This document shows positions 35,231-44,569 of a stretch of DNA of 64,000 nt, one piece after another. Both the position numbers and the translations under genes were made by a program. Source of the DNA: Paraburkholderia sp. Tr-20389 (GTDB taxonomy: Bacteria; Pseudomonadota; Gammaproteobacteria; Burkholderiales; Burkholderiaceae); contig NZ_JAAGPD010000008.1 of assembly GCF_017104565.1 (NCBI RefSeq), positions 211,014-275,013 on the forward strand. Reading direction: 5' to 3'. Position 1 is the stretch's first letter; each line of letters opens with the position of its first letter. The notes below the pieces were generated by a model that saw only the letters and a list, made by a program, of their open reading frames with translations, had not been told where the DNA came from and did not search any database.

Positions 35231-35465
35231 CCGAAAGCTCCATTTCTTAACTGGTTAAACACTTGCGAAGTGCGCAATCACCGCAGCAGAAAATGGGCCC
35301 GGGCATATCCATTCGAAGGTGGAAATGAAGGACGCAGCGCATCCGTCGGTCAGGAAGGATCCGATGCGATTGAATCGTCTTGTCGTGCACGGAGACATGC
35401 CGCGCGAGAAGGCTGGGTATGAAGTACTTGCAGATGTGTTCGATCGGCGAAACCGGGGATGCCGG

Positions 35466-36680
35466 TCAGCTGGTGCGATCGGCGGACGAGCGCTCCGGCT
35501 CGACCGTCAGCAACCCACGGCCATCCACCCGGAAGCTGACCCCACGCCAGACCACATGCGAGGAAGAAAAACTCAGACAGAGTATGGCGAATGCGACGAG
35601 GTCCCAAAACGGCAGGAGCCACAAGCTACGAACGGGCCGCTTCAGGAGCATGTCGATGCGCGACTGAAGCAGTGCCCTCGCGCCAAGCGCGATCAGGAAC
35701 TGCGCCACCGCCCAGACAGGCGCCCCTCCCGTCACGAGCGCAAGCGTCGCCCACGCGATGGGATAGCTCAGCGCGGATCCTGCGTGGCCAACGGGATCGA
35801 CACGCCGGATGGTCCGGCTCCATCGCAACTCGTGTTCCATCAGGCGTACCGCCGTGGTCTCTGGACATGCATGCCCGATCACGAAACCCGGCACCACTAC
35901 CTTCTGTCCGGTGGCTCGCACGGCGACCCCGATCGCGTGGTCTTCCGCTAACAGACCGGCAAACTGGCCAAGACCTCCGATGGTATCGAGCGTCTGACGC
36001 CGCATTGCGATCGTCTGGCCGAAGCAAGGTTGTGCGAGGCCCGCTCTGAGCGCTGTCACCACACCCGGCAAAAATTGATAGTCGACTGCACGCGCGGAGA
36101 GCTGCGGCCAGAAGCCTGGATCGGGTACGCCCACATACGCGCATGTCACGAGTCCCACGCCCTCAGCCTGAAGTTCTCCGACCACACGCGAAAGATAGTC
36201 GTTATCAACTGTGACGTCGCTGTCGGCGAACACGAAGACATCATGAGCGGCGGCCGGCAGCATGTTGATGAGATTGCTGACCTTTCGGTTACAGCCATGC
36301 AGCGCACTGTTGGCGATCGTGGTGATGTGCGCAGCGGGATAGAGGCGCTGCAATTCCCTGACGGCTTCGAGCGCGGGGTCGCGCGCGTCATGCACACCAA
36401 ACAGGTACTGCACTTCTCCCGGATAATCCTGCTCGCAAAAGCTGCGCAGATTCGACAGGAGCGCCGCTTCCATTCCGCTCAGCGGCTTGATGACGGTCAC
36501 CGCGGGATAGCGGGTACATGGCGGAGAACGGCGAGCGAAGAAAGAACCGATCAGTGCCGCGGCAACTATCGTATAGATGACGCCAAAGGCAGAGCACAAG
36601 CCGAAGAAGTATGTCAACGCAAGCCGGGCCCCATCGAATGACAGGAATGACGCTGCGTTAGCGAGTGCATCTGGCGCCAT
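35466..36680 (-). CDS. hpnI: hopanoid/ceramide-type glucosyltransferase (HpnI family)
   Basis: A 404-residue membrane glycosyltransferase (GT2/GT21, ceramide-glucosyltransferase-like). An N-terminal membrane helix is followed by the donor motif PAVTVIKPLSGMEAALLSNL, the DxD-like FADSDVTVDNDYLSRVV, and the acceptor-site GLLAEDHAIG plus ELRWSRTIRRVDP. C-terminal hydrophobic spans follow. HpnI adds N-acetylglucosamine to bacteriohopanetetrol. In Burkholderia it usually sits with hpnK and hpnJ; here only a small membrane-protein gene is coupled upstream. Start ATG 36680. Confidence 0.85.
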   Translation of the reverse strand: MAPDALANAASFLSFDGARLALTYFFGLCSAFGVIYTIVAAALIGSFFARRSPPCTRYPAVTVIKPLSGMEAALLSNLRSFCEQDYPGEVQYLFGVHDARDPALEAVRELQRLYPAAHITTIANSALHGCNRKVSNLINMLPAAAHDVFVFADSDVTVDNDYLSRVVGELQAEGVGLVTCAYVGVPDPGFWPQLSARAVDYQFLPGVVTALRAGLAQPCFGQTIAMRRQTLDTIGGLGQFAGLLAEDHAIGVAVRATGQKVVVPGFVIGHACPETTAVRLMEHELRWSRTIRRVDPVGHAGSALSYPIAWATLALVTGGAPVWAVAQFLIALGARALLQSRIDMLLKRPVRSLWLLPFWDLVAFAILCLSFSSSHVVWRGVSFRVDGRGLLTVEPERSSADRTS

Positions 36681-36691
36681 GTGGTGTCTCG

Positions 36692-37063
36692 TCAAATGAA
36701 ACGGCGTTCGGCAGCGCCGCAGTCTTTGGTTGCGCCGGCAAAACGAAGATGCAGCGACACGAGGGCCCGAAAACGACACCCTTGGTGCACATAGTAGGGC
36801 TCGCCCACGATCGCGTCCATGCCCCACTCCCGCAACGCAAGGCGGTATGCGTCAAGCGCGAACAGCCGTGTCAACACAGTGACAACGACGATCGCAGCGA
36901 CAACTGCCAGCCTGAAACCTGTCGTTTCAAACGTGGCCTCATCGATGTTGAAGAAAAACATCAGCACGAGGACGACCACTTCGATGCCCGTTGCGGCAAT
37001 CGACGCGGTCATCAGATGCGCCCGGATTGATCTAACCATTGTGCGATTCATTCGCGTTCTCAT
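36692..37063 (-). CDS. small membrane protein upstream of hpnI
   Basis: A 123-residue protein with two hydrophobic helices (IEVVVLVLMFFFNI and RLAVVAAIVVVTVLTRLFAL) and a hydrophilic C-terminus with one Cys pair. It ends 11 bp before the hpnI start, so an operon is likely. It may assist hopanoid modification; this is inference from position only. Confidence 0.65.
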   Translation of the reverse strand: MRTRMNRTMVRSIRAHLMTASIAATGIEVVVLVLMFFFNIDEATFETTGFRLAVVAAIVVVTVLTRLFALDAYRLALREWGMDAIVGEPYYVHQGCRFRALVSLHLRFAGATKDCGAAERRFI

Positions 37064-37396
37064 CGACGATCGCTCGACAGAGGTGTCATCGATTGACGGC
37101 CGCCGGCAACTCTCGTGTATTTAGCCCGATTCATGTGATCGTAATGGGGCAAATCTGAAGAAGACGTTAAGCGACTGTTACGCAGGTTTACCGTAGCTTT
37201 CGATAAGCTGAGGCAAGCGAACCAATCTGAAAGCTAACGCCATCCCGAACCAGAGCAATGACACGGAGCTGCCATAACATACTCCTCTTAATGTTTCGTT
37301 AAGGCCACTCATGTAGCATTGCCAACGAATCAGATCTGATTTGTCCTGGCGACAGGCTATCGCCAAGGCCATGCGCATCCAACAGCGATCGCAGCG
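37064..37396. other. intergenic region before phospholipase C
   Basis: About 330 bp separating divergent genes, with lower GC than the surroundings, so promoters for both sides are expected. On the minus strand a frame ending at 37178 encodes SLLWFGMALAFRLVRLPQLI, a possible very small membrane peptide, but it has no clear start or ribosome site and I do not call it. Confidence 0.5.
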
Positions 37397-39457
37397 ATGA
37401 AAACCACTCGCAAAAACCAGCACGGTCTGCGCGATGCAGAGCAAAGCAAGGCTCGCACGCGGCGGCGTGCGTTTCTGCGAACGGCTGTGGGCGGCCTAGG
37501 GGCATCGATTGCGGCGGTCGTGATGCCACGGCTCATACAGAAGGCACTCGCGACGCGTCCCGCCACCCAGACGGGCACGGTCAACGACGTCGCGCACATC
37601 GTGATCTTCACGCAAGAGAATCGCTCATTCGACCACTACTTCGGCATGCTGCGAGGCGTGCGCGGCTTCAACGACCGGATGGCGATCGCGCTGCCCAACG
37701 GCGACCCCGTATGGATGCAGCCCACCGACACCGGCCCGATCCTGCCGTTCCATGCAGACACCGCCGCCACGCGGGCGACATGTGCGCCGGCGCCCGCGAT
37801 GAACTATCCGGTCGACATTGCGATGTGGGACAAGGGCCGATGCGACGAATGGAACAAGGTTCGTTCCACTGGACTCGGGATGAGCTATTTCGACCGGCGC
37901 GATCTGCCGTTTTACTACGCACTGGCCGATGCTTTCACGATTTGCGACCAGTACTATGCATCGACTTTCACACAGACGAACCCGAACCGCCTGCATCTCT
38001 TCAGCGGCAGCAACGGACTGTCAGCCGGTTTTCTACCGATACTGGACAACGCCGAGCCGGCCCCCGGCTTCGAATGGCCGACGGTCGCCGAAACGCTCGA
38101 AGCGGCGGGCGTAAGCTGGCGCGTGTATCAGCAGGCAGATAACTTCGACGATAACGCGCTGGCGCTGTTTCGTAACTTCCGGTCTGCGTCGTTATCCAGC
38201 GCGCTTTACCGGAAAGGCATGGCAAGAGTCGACGATGTCGTGCGCGCTTTCGCTGCCGATGTCGCCGCCGGCACGCTGCCGCAGGTTTCATGGATCATCG
38301 CACCAGCGGCGTTATCCGAACACGCCAGCTACCATCCGCAGGCGGGAGAAGACCTCACGGCGCGTCTGCTTGCGGGTCTTGTCGCCAATCCTGATGTCTG
38401 GTCGAAGACCGTGTTCCTGCTGAACTATGACGAGCAGGGCGGCTACTTCGATCACGAGCCGCCACCGACACCGCCTGCGACAGACGCAGACGGCAGGACG
38501 ACGATTGCCACGACGGGAGAAATCTTCGAGGGGCTGCCGCTGGGTCTCGGTTTCCGCGTGCCGATGACCGTCATCTCACCGTGGTCGAGAGGCGGCTACG
38601 TGTGTTCGGAGATCTTCGATCACACGTCGGTCATTCAGTTCATCGAGCGGCGCTTTGGGATCCACTGCCCGAACATCAGCACGTGGCGTCGCGCGATATG
38701 CGGCAACCTCATGTCGGCGTTCGACTTCCGCACTCGGGACGTGACGTGGCCGTCGCTGCCCGATACGAGCAAGTATGTATCGGAAGCCAACCGTCAGTGC
38801 AGCTCGTTGCCGGAGCCGACTGTGCCTGTAACGCAATCGATGCCGGAACAGGAGCGAGGCATCCGCGTGTCGCGGGCACTGCCCTACGATATCGAGGCCA
38901 ATGTGGACGTGCGTGACGGGATGCTTCGCCTCGTGATGACGAACGCCGGGCCGGGAGGCATCGCGCTATCTGTCTACGATCTTCAGACCCGGACCAATCC
39001 ACCGAGTCGCTATGCACTCGCACCGGGCACGACACTGTCCGACAGCTGGAGTCATACCAGGCTGAAGGGCACCCAGTACCATCTCGCGTTGCGCGGCCCG
39101 AATGGTTTTCTGCGTACGTTCGCGGGTGAAGTCTCCAACACGTCGGATACGGCAACGGTTGATCCCGGGATCAGGATCACATACGAACGTGCAAGCAATG
39201 ACGTCTGCCTGAGACTGATGAATCCAGGCAGCACAGCGTGCACATTCGTGGTCACGGCGAATGCTTATCGTTCGGACGGTCCCTGGACGTTCCTGGTCCC
39301 AGCCAACGGGGAAACGGTTACCCGCTGGCAGGTCTCGACGAGCGGCAACTGGTACGACCTGTCGGTGAGAGTCGTTGGGCGACCGGCATTCCTGCGGCGC
39401 CTGGCGGGCCGACTGGAGAACGGGCGCAACCTTATCAGCGATCCTGCCGCCGCCTGA
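37397..39457 (+). CDS. phosphocholine-specific phospholipase C (Tat-exported)
   Basis: A 686-residue enzyme of the PlcH/PlcN family. A twin-arginine signal (RTRRRAFLRTAVGGLGASIA) directs folded export. The phosphoesterase domain begins HIVIFTQENRSFDHYFGMLR and includes YDEQGGYFDHEPPPTPP. Two C-terminal PLC repeats of about 90 residues each follow. It hydrolyses phosphatidylcholine or sphingomyelin outside the cell, releasing phosphocholine. A short GC hairpin overlaps the stop codon (39451-39467). It is convergent with flhC. Confidence 0.93.
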   Translation: MKTTRKNQHGLRDAEQSKARTRRRAFLRTAVGGLGASIAAVVMPRLIQKALATRPATQTGTVNDVAHIVIFTQENRSFDHYFGMLRGVRGFNDRMAIALPNGDPVWMQPTDTGPILPFHADTAATRATCAPAPAMNYPVDIAMWDKGRCDEWNKVRSTGLGMSYFDRRDLPFYYALADAFTICDQYYASTFTQTNPNRLHLFSGSNGLSAGFLPILDNAEPAPGFEWPTVAETLEAAGVSWRVYQQADNFDDNALALFRNFRSASLSSALYRKGMARVDDVVRAFAADVAAGTLPQVSWIIAPAALSEHASYHPQAGEDLTARLLAGLVANPDVWSKTVFLLNYDEQGGYFDHEPPPTPPATDADGRTTIATTGEIFEGLPLGLGFRVPMTVISPWSRGGYVCSEIFDHTSVIQFIERRFGIHCPNISTWRRAICGNLMSAFDFRTRDVTWPSLPDTSKYVSEANRQCSSLPEPTVPVTQSMPEQERGIRVSRALPYDIEANVDVRDGMLRLVMTNAGPGGIALSVYDLQTRTNPPSRYALAPGTTLSDSWSHTRLKGTQYHLALRGPNGFLRTFAGEVSNTSDTATVDPGIRITYERASNDVCLRLMNPGSTACTFVVTANAYRSDGPWTFLVPANGETVTRWQVSTSGNWYDLSVRVVGRPAFLRRLAGRLENGRNLISDPAAA

Positions 39458-39479
39458 GTCTCAGGCGAGATCCCACATA

Positions 39480-40142
39480 TCACGCTGCCAGCACGGCTTC
39501 CTCGAAGACGCCAGGCGCAACGGTCTCGACGGCTGCGATGCTTTCCACGGCAGCGATGGTTTCAACGTCGTTGGCGGCGTGATGCACTTCGACAAGCTGC
39601 GGCTGGTTTTCGCGTTTCGCGGCAGCGGCCTTCTTCGTCTTGCCGGCACGCGACGGCGGCTGGCAGGCATCGCACACGACGTTGTGCTGCAAATCGTGCT
39701 TGTGCCCGATGAACTTGCCGCTGCAACGGCAACAGGGCGTCAGTTGCAAGATGTTGGCGTCAAAGAAGCGGACCAGCGTCCACGCACGCGTCAAATCGAG
39801 TACGGGTTCCGTCTGGTTGTGACGGCAATGTTCGAGATACAGGCGATAGCCCTTGGTCAGCGCGTCCAGATGCGAGCAACGCGCCTCGTCCCTTAGAAAG
39901 CGGTAGGTGTTGTAGAACAGCGAAGCGTGGATGTTCGCGAGCCACGTCGTGTACCAGTCGGCCGAAAACGGCAGCATGCCTTTGGGCGGCGATACGCCCT
40001 TGACTTCGCGGTACAGGCGGATCATGCGGTCACGCGACAGTGTCAGTTCGCTTTCGAGTACCTGCATGCGCGCGCCGAGTTCGATCAACGCAATCGCGCG
40101 GAACACTTCTTGTGCGTCTTCGCTGAGGCTCTTCTTCGACAT
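39480..40142 (-). CDS. flhC: flagellar master regulator FlhC, extended C-terminus
   Basis: A 220-residue FlhC. The zinc-binding cysteines are at 137, 140, 157 and 160 (CCRCSGKF ... VVCDACQ), matching the enterobacterial positions. The core LSRDRMIRLYREVKGVSPPK and LPFSADWYTTW are typical. The C-terminus has about 50 extra residues, Lys/Ala-rich then acidic (ETIAAVESIAAVETVAPG). With FlhD it would activate class II flagellar promoters. ATG 40142 is 14 bp after the flhD stop. No other flagellar or mot gene is within the window. Confidence 0.93.
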   Translation of the reverse strand: MSKKSLSEDAQEVFRAIALIELGARMQVLESELTLSRDRMIRLYREVKGVSPPKGMLPFSADWYTTWLANIHASLFYNTYRFLRDEARCSHLDALTKGYRLYLEHCRHNQTEPVLDLTRAWTLVRFFDANILQLTPCCRCSGKFIGHKHDLQHNVVCDACQPPSRAGKTKKAAAAKRENQPQLVEVHHAANDVETIAAVESIAAVETVAPGVFEEAVLAA

Positions 40143-40156
40143 GGCCGCCCCCTGGC

Positions 40157-40477
40157 TCAACCGAACTGCGTTGCCGGCTGACCAGCCAGCAGCAGGGCAG
40201 CATGCGTGGAGGCCACTTCTGCGTGCCTCGATGTGTGTGTCAGGGCCGCCAGTATCGCCTGATCGTTGAAGCGGAACGAGCAAAGCAGCTGCTCGGAACT
40301 GGCCAGCTTGACGATCTGCGCGAGCGACAGCCGGGCGAGAATATCGGCCACATCCGACGAGAGGCCCAGGCGGAACATGCCGATAGCCTTGTCCTCGCGG
40401 AGCATCCGTTGCGCAAGCATGATGTATGAGAGATTGATTTCGCGGATTTGCTCGATCACTTCGCTGCTACGGTCCAT
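40157..40477 (-). CDS. flhD: flagellar master regulator FlhD
   Basis: A 106-residue FlhD with the family segments EQIREINLSYIMLAQRMLRE, GLSSDVADILARLSLAQIVK and SEQLLCSFRF (Cys65-type disulfide position). GGAG lies upstream of the ATG. It forms a heterohexamer with FlhC. A roughly 310-bp AT-rich upstream region suggests complex control of this operon. Confidence 0.94.
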   Translation of the reverse strand: MDRSSEVIEQIREINLSYIMLAQRMLREDKAIGMFRLGLSSDVADILARLSLAQIVKLASSEQLLCSFRFNDQAILAALTHTSRHAEVASTHAALLLAGQPATQFG

Positions 40478-40787
40478 TTTTTTAGCTCCGAAGTCCCTGA
40501 ATGCTTCCCCGCTATTTCCACCTGTATGCGATTTTGATTTTTTCTATTCGCCGCGCTGCATGGCGCACGCGAGGCATTGAGCGAATTGTATGAAGAGACT
40601 CCGCACGCGGCCATTTGTTTTTAACGAACACTTCAATAGAACGCAATTAATTTTAAATAAGAAATGATTTCCGATTTCACGGGTTTCAATGCAGAGCAAA
40701 TCGGATCTATTCAATTTGAATGTCATTATTCCCGCACCAGATGCACTGGGCGAACCTGAATAGCGCACGCCGTCGCGCGGACCCGAT
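40478..40787. other. AT-rich upstream region of flhDC
   Basis: About 310 bp between flhD and a LysR gene (same strand). The central part, such as ATTAATTTTAAATAAG near 40647, is much richer in A and T than the rest of the window, fitting an H-NS-controlled promoter. I see no gene. Confidence 0.5.
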
Positions 40788-41675
40788 TCACACGCGGCCC
40801 CATCGATCGACGAGATAGTCGACGAAGGTCCTGATCTTCGGCGACGCCAGCTTCGTGCGCTCGAACAGAACATGCACGGGCGTCGCGGGCGGCGCAAACC
40901 TGTCGAGCACACGCTGCAGGCGCCCTGCATCGATATGCGCCGCCACCTGCCACGCCGGCGCACGCACGATGCCCGCCCCTTCGAGCGCCGCCGACACCAG
41001 CGCGTCGAGGCTGTTCATCCACAGACGCCCTGTCACGCTGACCCGCGTGCGCGTCGCGCCCGACTGGAAACGCCAGTCCACGGGCCCGGCCGCATCGGAG
41101 AAAACCAGGCAGTCGTGCTGGCGCAACTCGTCGGGCTTGCCGGGCGTGCCGCGCTGCGCAAGATACGACGGCGCCGCGCACACCACCATTTCGATGTCGT
41201 CGAGCTTGCGCGCGACGAGGCTCGAATCCGGCAGACGCCCCACGCGCACGGCGAGATGCAAGCCTTCCTCGACGACATTGACGACGCGATCGACGAGCAT
41301 CAGATCGACGGCCACCTCCGGATGCATCGCGAGAAAGCGCGGCAACAGCGGCGCGATCAGCAGCCGACCGAGCAGGTTCGGCGCGGCGATCCGCAGCCGT
41401 CCCGACAATTTCCCCCGGCCCGCCGACAGCGCGCTGCCAAGCTCGTCAACGTCGCCGAGAATCGACTTCGCGCGATCGTAGAGAATGCGCCCTTCGTCTG
41501 TCATCGCCAGATTGCGCGTGGTGCGCCGAAGCAGTTGCGCGCTGAACTGCTCTTCGAGCGCCGCGATATGCCGGCTGACCGAGGTCAACGACATCGGAAT
41601 CGCCCGCGCCGCCGCGGACAGGCTTCCCGCCTCCACGACCCGCACGTAGACGCTCATTGCTTCAAAACGGTCCAT
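40788..41675 (-). CDS. LysR family transcriptional regulator
   Basis: A 295-residue LysR regulator of the large DsdC/YafC-like group. HTH: SLSAAARAIPMSLTSVSRHI, with LRRTTRNLAMTDEG following. It is divergent from an MFS exporter gene and overlaps the far upstream region of that gene, a common arrangement for regulators of drug or metabolite efflux. It probably controls the exporter. Confidence 0.92.
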   Translation of the reverse strand: MDRFEAMSVYVRVVEAGSLSAAARAIPMSLTSVSRHIAALEEQFSAQLLRRTTRNLAMTDEGRILYDRAKSILGDVDELGSALSAGRGKLSGRLRIAAPNLLGRLLIAPLLPRFLAMHPEVAVDLMLVDRVVNVVEEGLHLAVRVGRLPDSSLVARKLDDIEMVVCAAPSYLAQRGTPGKPDELRQHDCLVFSDAAGPVDWRFQSGATRTRVSVTGRLWMNSLDALVSAALEGAGIVRAPAWQVAAHIDAGRLQRVLDRFAPPATPVHVLFERTKLASPKIRTFVDYLVDRWGRV

Positions 41676-41820
41676 GGTTCGACTCTTCCGAATTTGGCAA
41701 GGGTACTTGCCGTTCGACAGGGATACCGGCGATTTTCGGAATAGTCTACATTCATCGAACTGGAGACGAAATCGACGTCAACATCCGCCTGCCCGACGCA
41801 CGGCGAAGTCACGGAACCCA

Positions 41821-42993
41821 ATGCAGATGAAACGATCGATCTACTGGCTCATGGCCGGCGCGGCCGGCATCGTGGTCGCGAACAACTACTACAACCAGCC
41901 CTTGCTCGCGGACTTCGCGCTGGCGTTTCATACCAGCGAGCGGCAAGCGGGGACGGTGTCGGTCGCGGCGCAGACAGGTTATGCGCTTGGCCTGCTGCTC
42001 TTCGTGCCGCTCGGCGACAAGCTCGAACGCCGTTCGATGCTGCGCACGCTGTTGTGCATCGCGAGCCTGGCCCTCGCCGCGATTGCGCTATCGCCGACAC
42101 TGAACTGGCTCGTGGCAGCCAGTTTTCTGACGGGTCTCGCAAGCGTCGCGCCGCAATTGCTCACGCCGTTCGCGGCGCAACTCGCGGGCCCGCAGCAACG
42201 GGGCGAAGCCGTCGGCATCGTGATGTTCGGCTTGTTGTGCGGCATCCTCGTATCGCGCACGATCTCCGGATCGATCGCGCAGCATTTCGGCTGGCGCAGC
42301 GTGTACTGGCTCGCGGCGGCAGCGATGCTCGTCATGGCGGCCGTGCTGTCGCGGGCCTTGCCGCGCGCGCAACCGACGTACCAAGGCACATACGGACGCC
42401 TGATGGGCTCGCTGTGGACGCTCCTCCGCGAAGAGCCGCTCATCCGTCAGACCTCGGCGATCGCGGCATTGCAGTTCGCCGCATTCAGCGCGTTCTGGGC
42501 GACGCTGGCCTTCCATCTGCGCGCAATGGATGCGCACTATGGAAGCGAAGTCGCCGGGCTGTTCGGCCTCGTCGGCGTGGTCGGCGCGCTTGCGTCGACG
42601 AAAGCAGGCAAGCTGATCGACCGGCGCAATCCGCGGCTCGTCGTGCTGGCAAGCAGCGTCATCTTCGTGCTGGCGTTCGCGATCCTCGCAGGCTCGGGCC
42701 ATACCATCGCCGGACTCGTGGCGGGCGTGATCGTTCTCGATCTCGGTTTGCAGAGCGGACACGTCGCGAACATGGCGCGCAATATGAGCATCAAAAGCGA
42801 TGCGATGAGCCGCATCAACACGCTCTATATGACGATCCGTTTCGCAGGCGGCGCGCTTGGTTCCTCGCTGGGGATCTGGGCGTGGAGCGTCTGGCAATGG
42901 CCTGGTGTGTGCGCGGTCGGTCTCGCGCTCGGCTGCCTGTCGCTGATGATGCAAGCCAGGCCGCGTATCGCCCGCGAAGCGCTGCGGGAATGA
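41821..42993 (+). CDS. MFS transporter (YnfM-like exporter)
   Basis: A 390-residue major facilitator with about 12 helices. The start IYWLMAGAAGIVVANNYYNQ, followed by PLLADFALAFHTSERQAGTV, is typical of a proteobacterial efflux subgroup. The loop 2-3 motif is FVPLGDKLERRSMLRTL. ATG 41821 is chosen because upstream codons overlap the divergent LysR gene. The substrate is unknown. Confidence 0.9.
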   Translation: MQMKRSIYWLMAGAAGIVVANNYYNQPLLADFALAFHTSERQAGTVSVAAQTGYALGLLLFVPLGDKLERRSMLRTLLCIASLALAAIALSPTLNWLVAASFLTGLASVAPQLLTPFAAQLAGPQQRGEAVGIVMFGLLCGILVSRTISGSIAQHFGWRSVYWLAAAAMLVMAAVLSRALPRAQPTYQGTYGRLMGSLWTLLREEPLIRQTSAIAALQFAAFSAFWATLAFHLRAMDAHYGSEVAGLFGLVGVVGALASTKAGKLIDRRNPRLVVLASSVIFVLAFAILAGSGHTIAGLVAGVIVLDLGLQSGHVANMARNMSIKSDAMSRINTLYMTIRFAGGALGSSLGIWAWSVWQWPGVCAVGLALGCLSLMMQARPRIAREALRE

Positions 42994-43008
42994 TTCGATA
43001 CACTGCGC

Positions 43009-43380
43009 TCACCTGCCGCGAGGCGGGATGCGAAACCACGTGAGCGCGACGATCAGCAGAAACGCGACATAGGCGACAGCGAACACCCACAGCGGCAGAT
43101 CGTAGTACATCCATGCACTCACCCAACACTGAAGGAAACCTTGCCCGCTCGCCGCGCCTGTGCGCAACCGGTCTTCCAGGACAGTGAGCGGACAGGGCAC
43201 ATCGAGTGCTGCAAGCAGCGCGACGATGCCGATTGCCGCGAGATGCACGACGCGAAATGCACGATTGCGTACCCACGCGTACTGCAACGCCGCGCCCGCC
43301 CAGATCGCCAGCAGCCCGCCGACGATGAACAGCACGATCAGTGCATGCAACACGAGTACTGCGTCGGCTAGCCGGATCAT
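43009..43380 (-). CDS. DUF2784 family membrane protein
   Basis: A 123-residue protein with four predicted membrane helices (DAVLVLHALIVLFIVGGLLA, FRVVHLAAIGIVALLAAL, DLPLWVFAVAYVAFLLIV). The motif CPLTVLEDRLRTGAASGQGF is diagnostic for DUF2784. The function of this family is unknown. It ends 15 bp from the convergent MFS gene. Confidence 0.85.
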   Translation of the reverse strand: MIRLADAVLVLHALIVLFIVGGLLAIWAGAALQYAWVRNRAFRVVHLAAIGIVALLAALDVPCPLTVLEDRLRTGAASGQGFLQCWVSAWMYYDLPLWVFAVAYVAFLLIVALTWFRIPPRGR

Positions 43381-43539
43381 GGCATCCCTTGCCAGAAGCC
43401 TTCATGCAGGATACCCGCTCCGCTCCTTTTCCACCGCGTCAACGATGCCCGCGTTTGTGTCTTCGTACGCAGGTCAATCACCAGGTCCGATGTGCTAGCC
43501 TGAATCTTCATCATCCGAAGTGATCCGGCGAGGCGCACG

Positions 43540-44484
43540 ATGGAACTGCGGCATTTGAGAATGTTTTGTGCGGTGGCCGAATGCGGCAGCTTCACGGCAG
43601 CGGCTGAAAAAATCCACAACGTTCAGTCGAACGTCACCATGCGGATCAAGGAACTCGAAGGTGAGTTGAATCAGCAACTTTTCATCCGGCAAAAGAACGG
43701 CGTGATGCTCACGTCGGCCGGGCAGATCTTTCTCGGCTACGCGCAACGCATCCTCCAGTTGACGGACGAGAGCCGCAACGCGCTGCTCGACAATGCTTCG
43801 CCGCGTGGGCTGCTGCGGCTCGGATCGATGGAAACGACGGCGGCCATCCGCTTGCCGAAAGTGCTCGCGAAGTATCACGAGCGGTATCCGCAGGTTCAGC
43901 TGTCACTGATGACGGGCACCACGGCCGAGTTGATCAAGGCCGTCGAATGTCATCGGCTGGACGGCGCATTCGTCGGCGGCTTCCATCAGAATGCGTCCCT
44001 TCATCAGGACGAGGTTTTTCAGGAAGAACTGGTTCTCGTCAGCGGGACGGAGTTCGAATCGCTCGACGCCCTCGCCCGCCAGATGCCCGGTCAAACGGTG
44101 CTCGCATTCAGGACGGGTTGCTTTTATCGCTCGACGCTCGAACACTGGTTCTATCAGGCAGGCATCATTCCCGGCCAGGTGATGGAGCTTGGCACGCTGG
44201 ACGGAATCATGTCATGTGTCGCGGCGGGAATGGGCGTGACCTTGTTGCCGCGATCGGTGGTGGAGGGTCATGGCACGCGGCATTCCGTGCACTGCCACGC
44301 GCTGCCGCCGGAGTTCTCGCACGTGACAACCGTGTTCATCCGCAACAAGGACAGCATCGTCACACCAGCATTGACCGCGCTGACCGATCTCGCCCATGCA
44401 CAGTTCGCGATCGACACGGACATAAGGCCCGCACGCGCTGAAAACGCGCTGGCTTCCGCACTTGCCTGTTTCGACACTGCTTGA
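43540..44484 (+). CDS. LysR family transcriptional regulator
   Basis: A 314-residue LysR regulator of the YwfM/CbbR-like subgroup. HTH: SFTAAAEKIHNVQSNVTMRI, then NQQLFIRQKNGVMLTSAGQI. GAGG precedes ATG 43540. It lies between the DUF2784 gene (divergent) and the nitronate monooxygenase gene (convergent). The target is not obvious. Confidence 0.92.
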   Translation: MELRHLRMFCAVAECGSFTAAAEKIHNVQSNVTMRIKELEGELNQQLFIRQKNGVMLTSAGQIFLGYAQRILQLTDESRNALLDNASPRGLLRLGSMETTAAIRLPKVLAKYHERYPQVQLSLMTGTTAELIKAVECHRLDGAFVGGFHQNASLHQDEVFQEELVLVSGTEFESLDALARQMPGQTVLAFRTGCFYRSTLEHWFYQAGIIPGQVMELGTLDGIMSCVAAGMGVTLLPRSVVEGHGTRHSVHCHALPPEFSHVTTVFIRNKDSIVTPALTALTDLAHAQFAIDTDIRPARAENALASALACFDTA

Positions 44485-44508
44485 TGTTCGTTTGATCGCT
44501 GCTTAAAA

Positions 44509-44546
44509 AACGGCGGCGCATGCACTTCCGCTCATGCGCCGCCGTT
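44509..44546 (-). terminator. strong Rho-independent terminator
   Basis: A perfect 14-bp stem, AACGGCGGCGCATG paired with CATGCGCCGCCGTT, with a 10-nt loop, followed on the minus strand by a T-run (TTTTTT within the complement of TTAAAAAA). It ends the nitronate monooxygenase operon and may also stop the LysR transcript from the other side. Confidence 0.85.
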
Positions 44547-44569
44547 CGTTCGTGAGGCTCTACTGTGCG

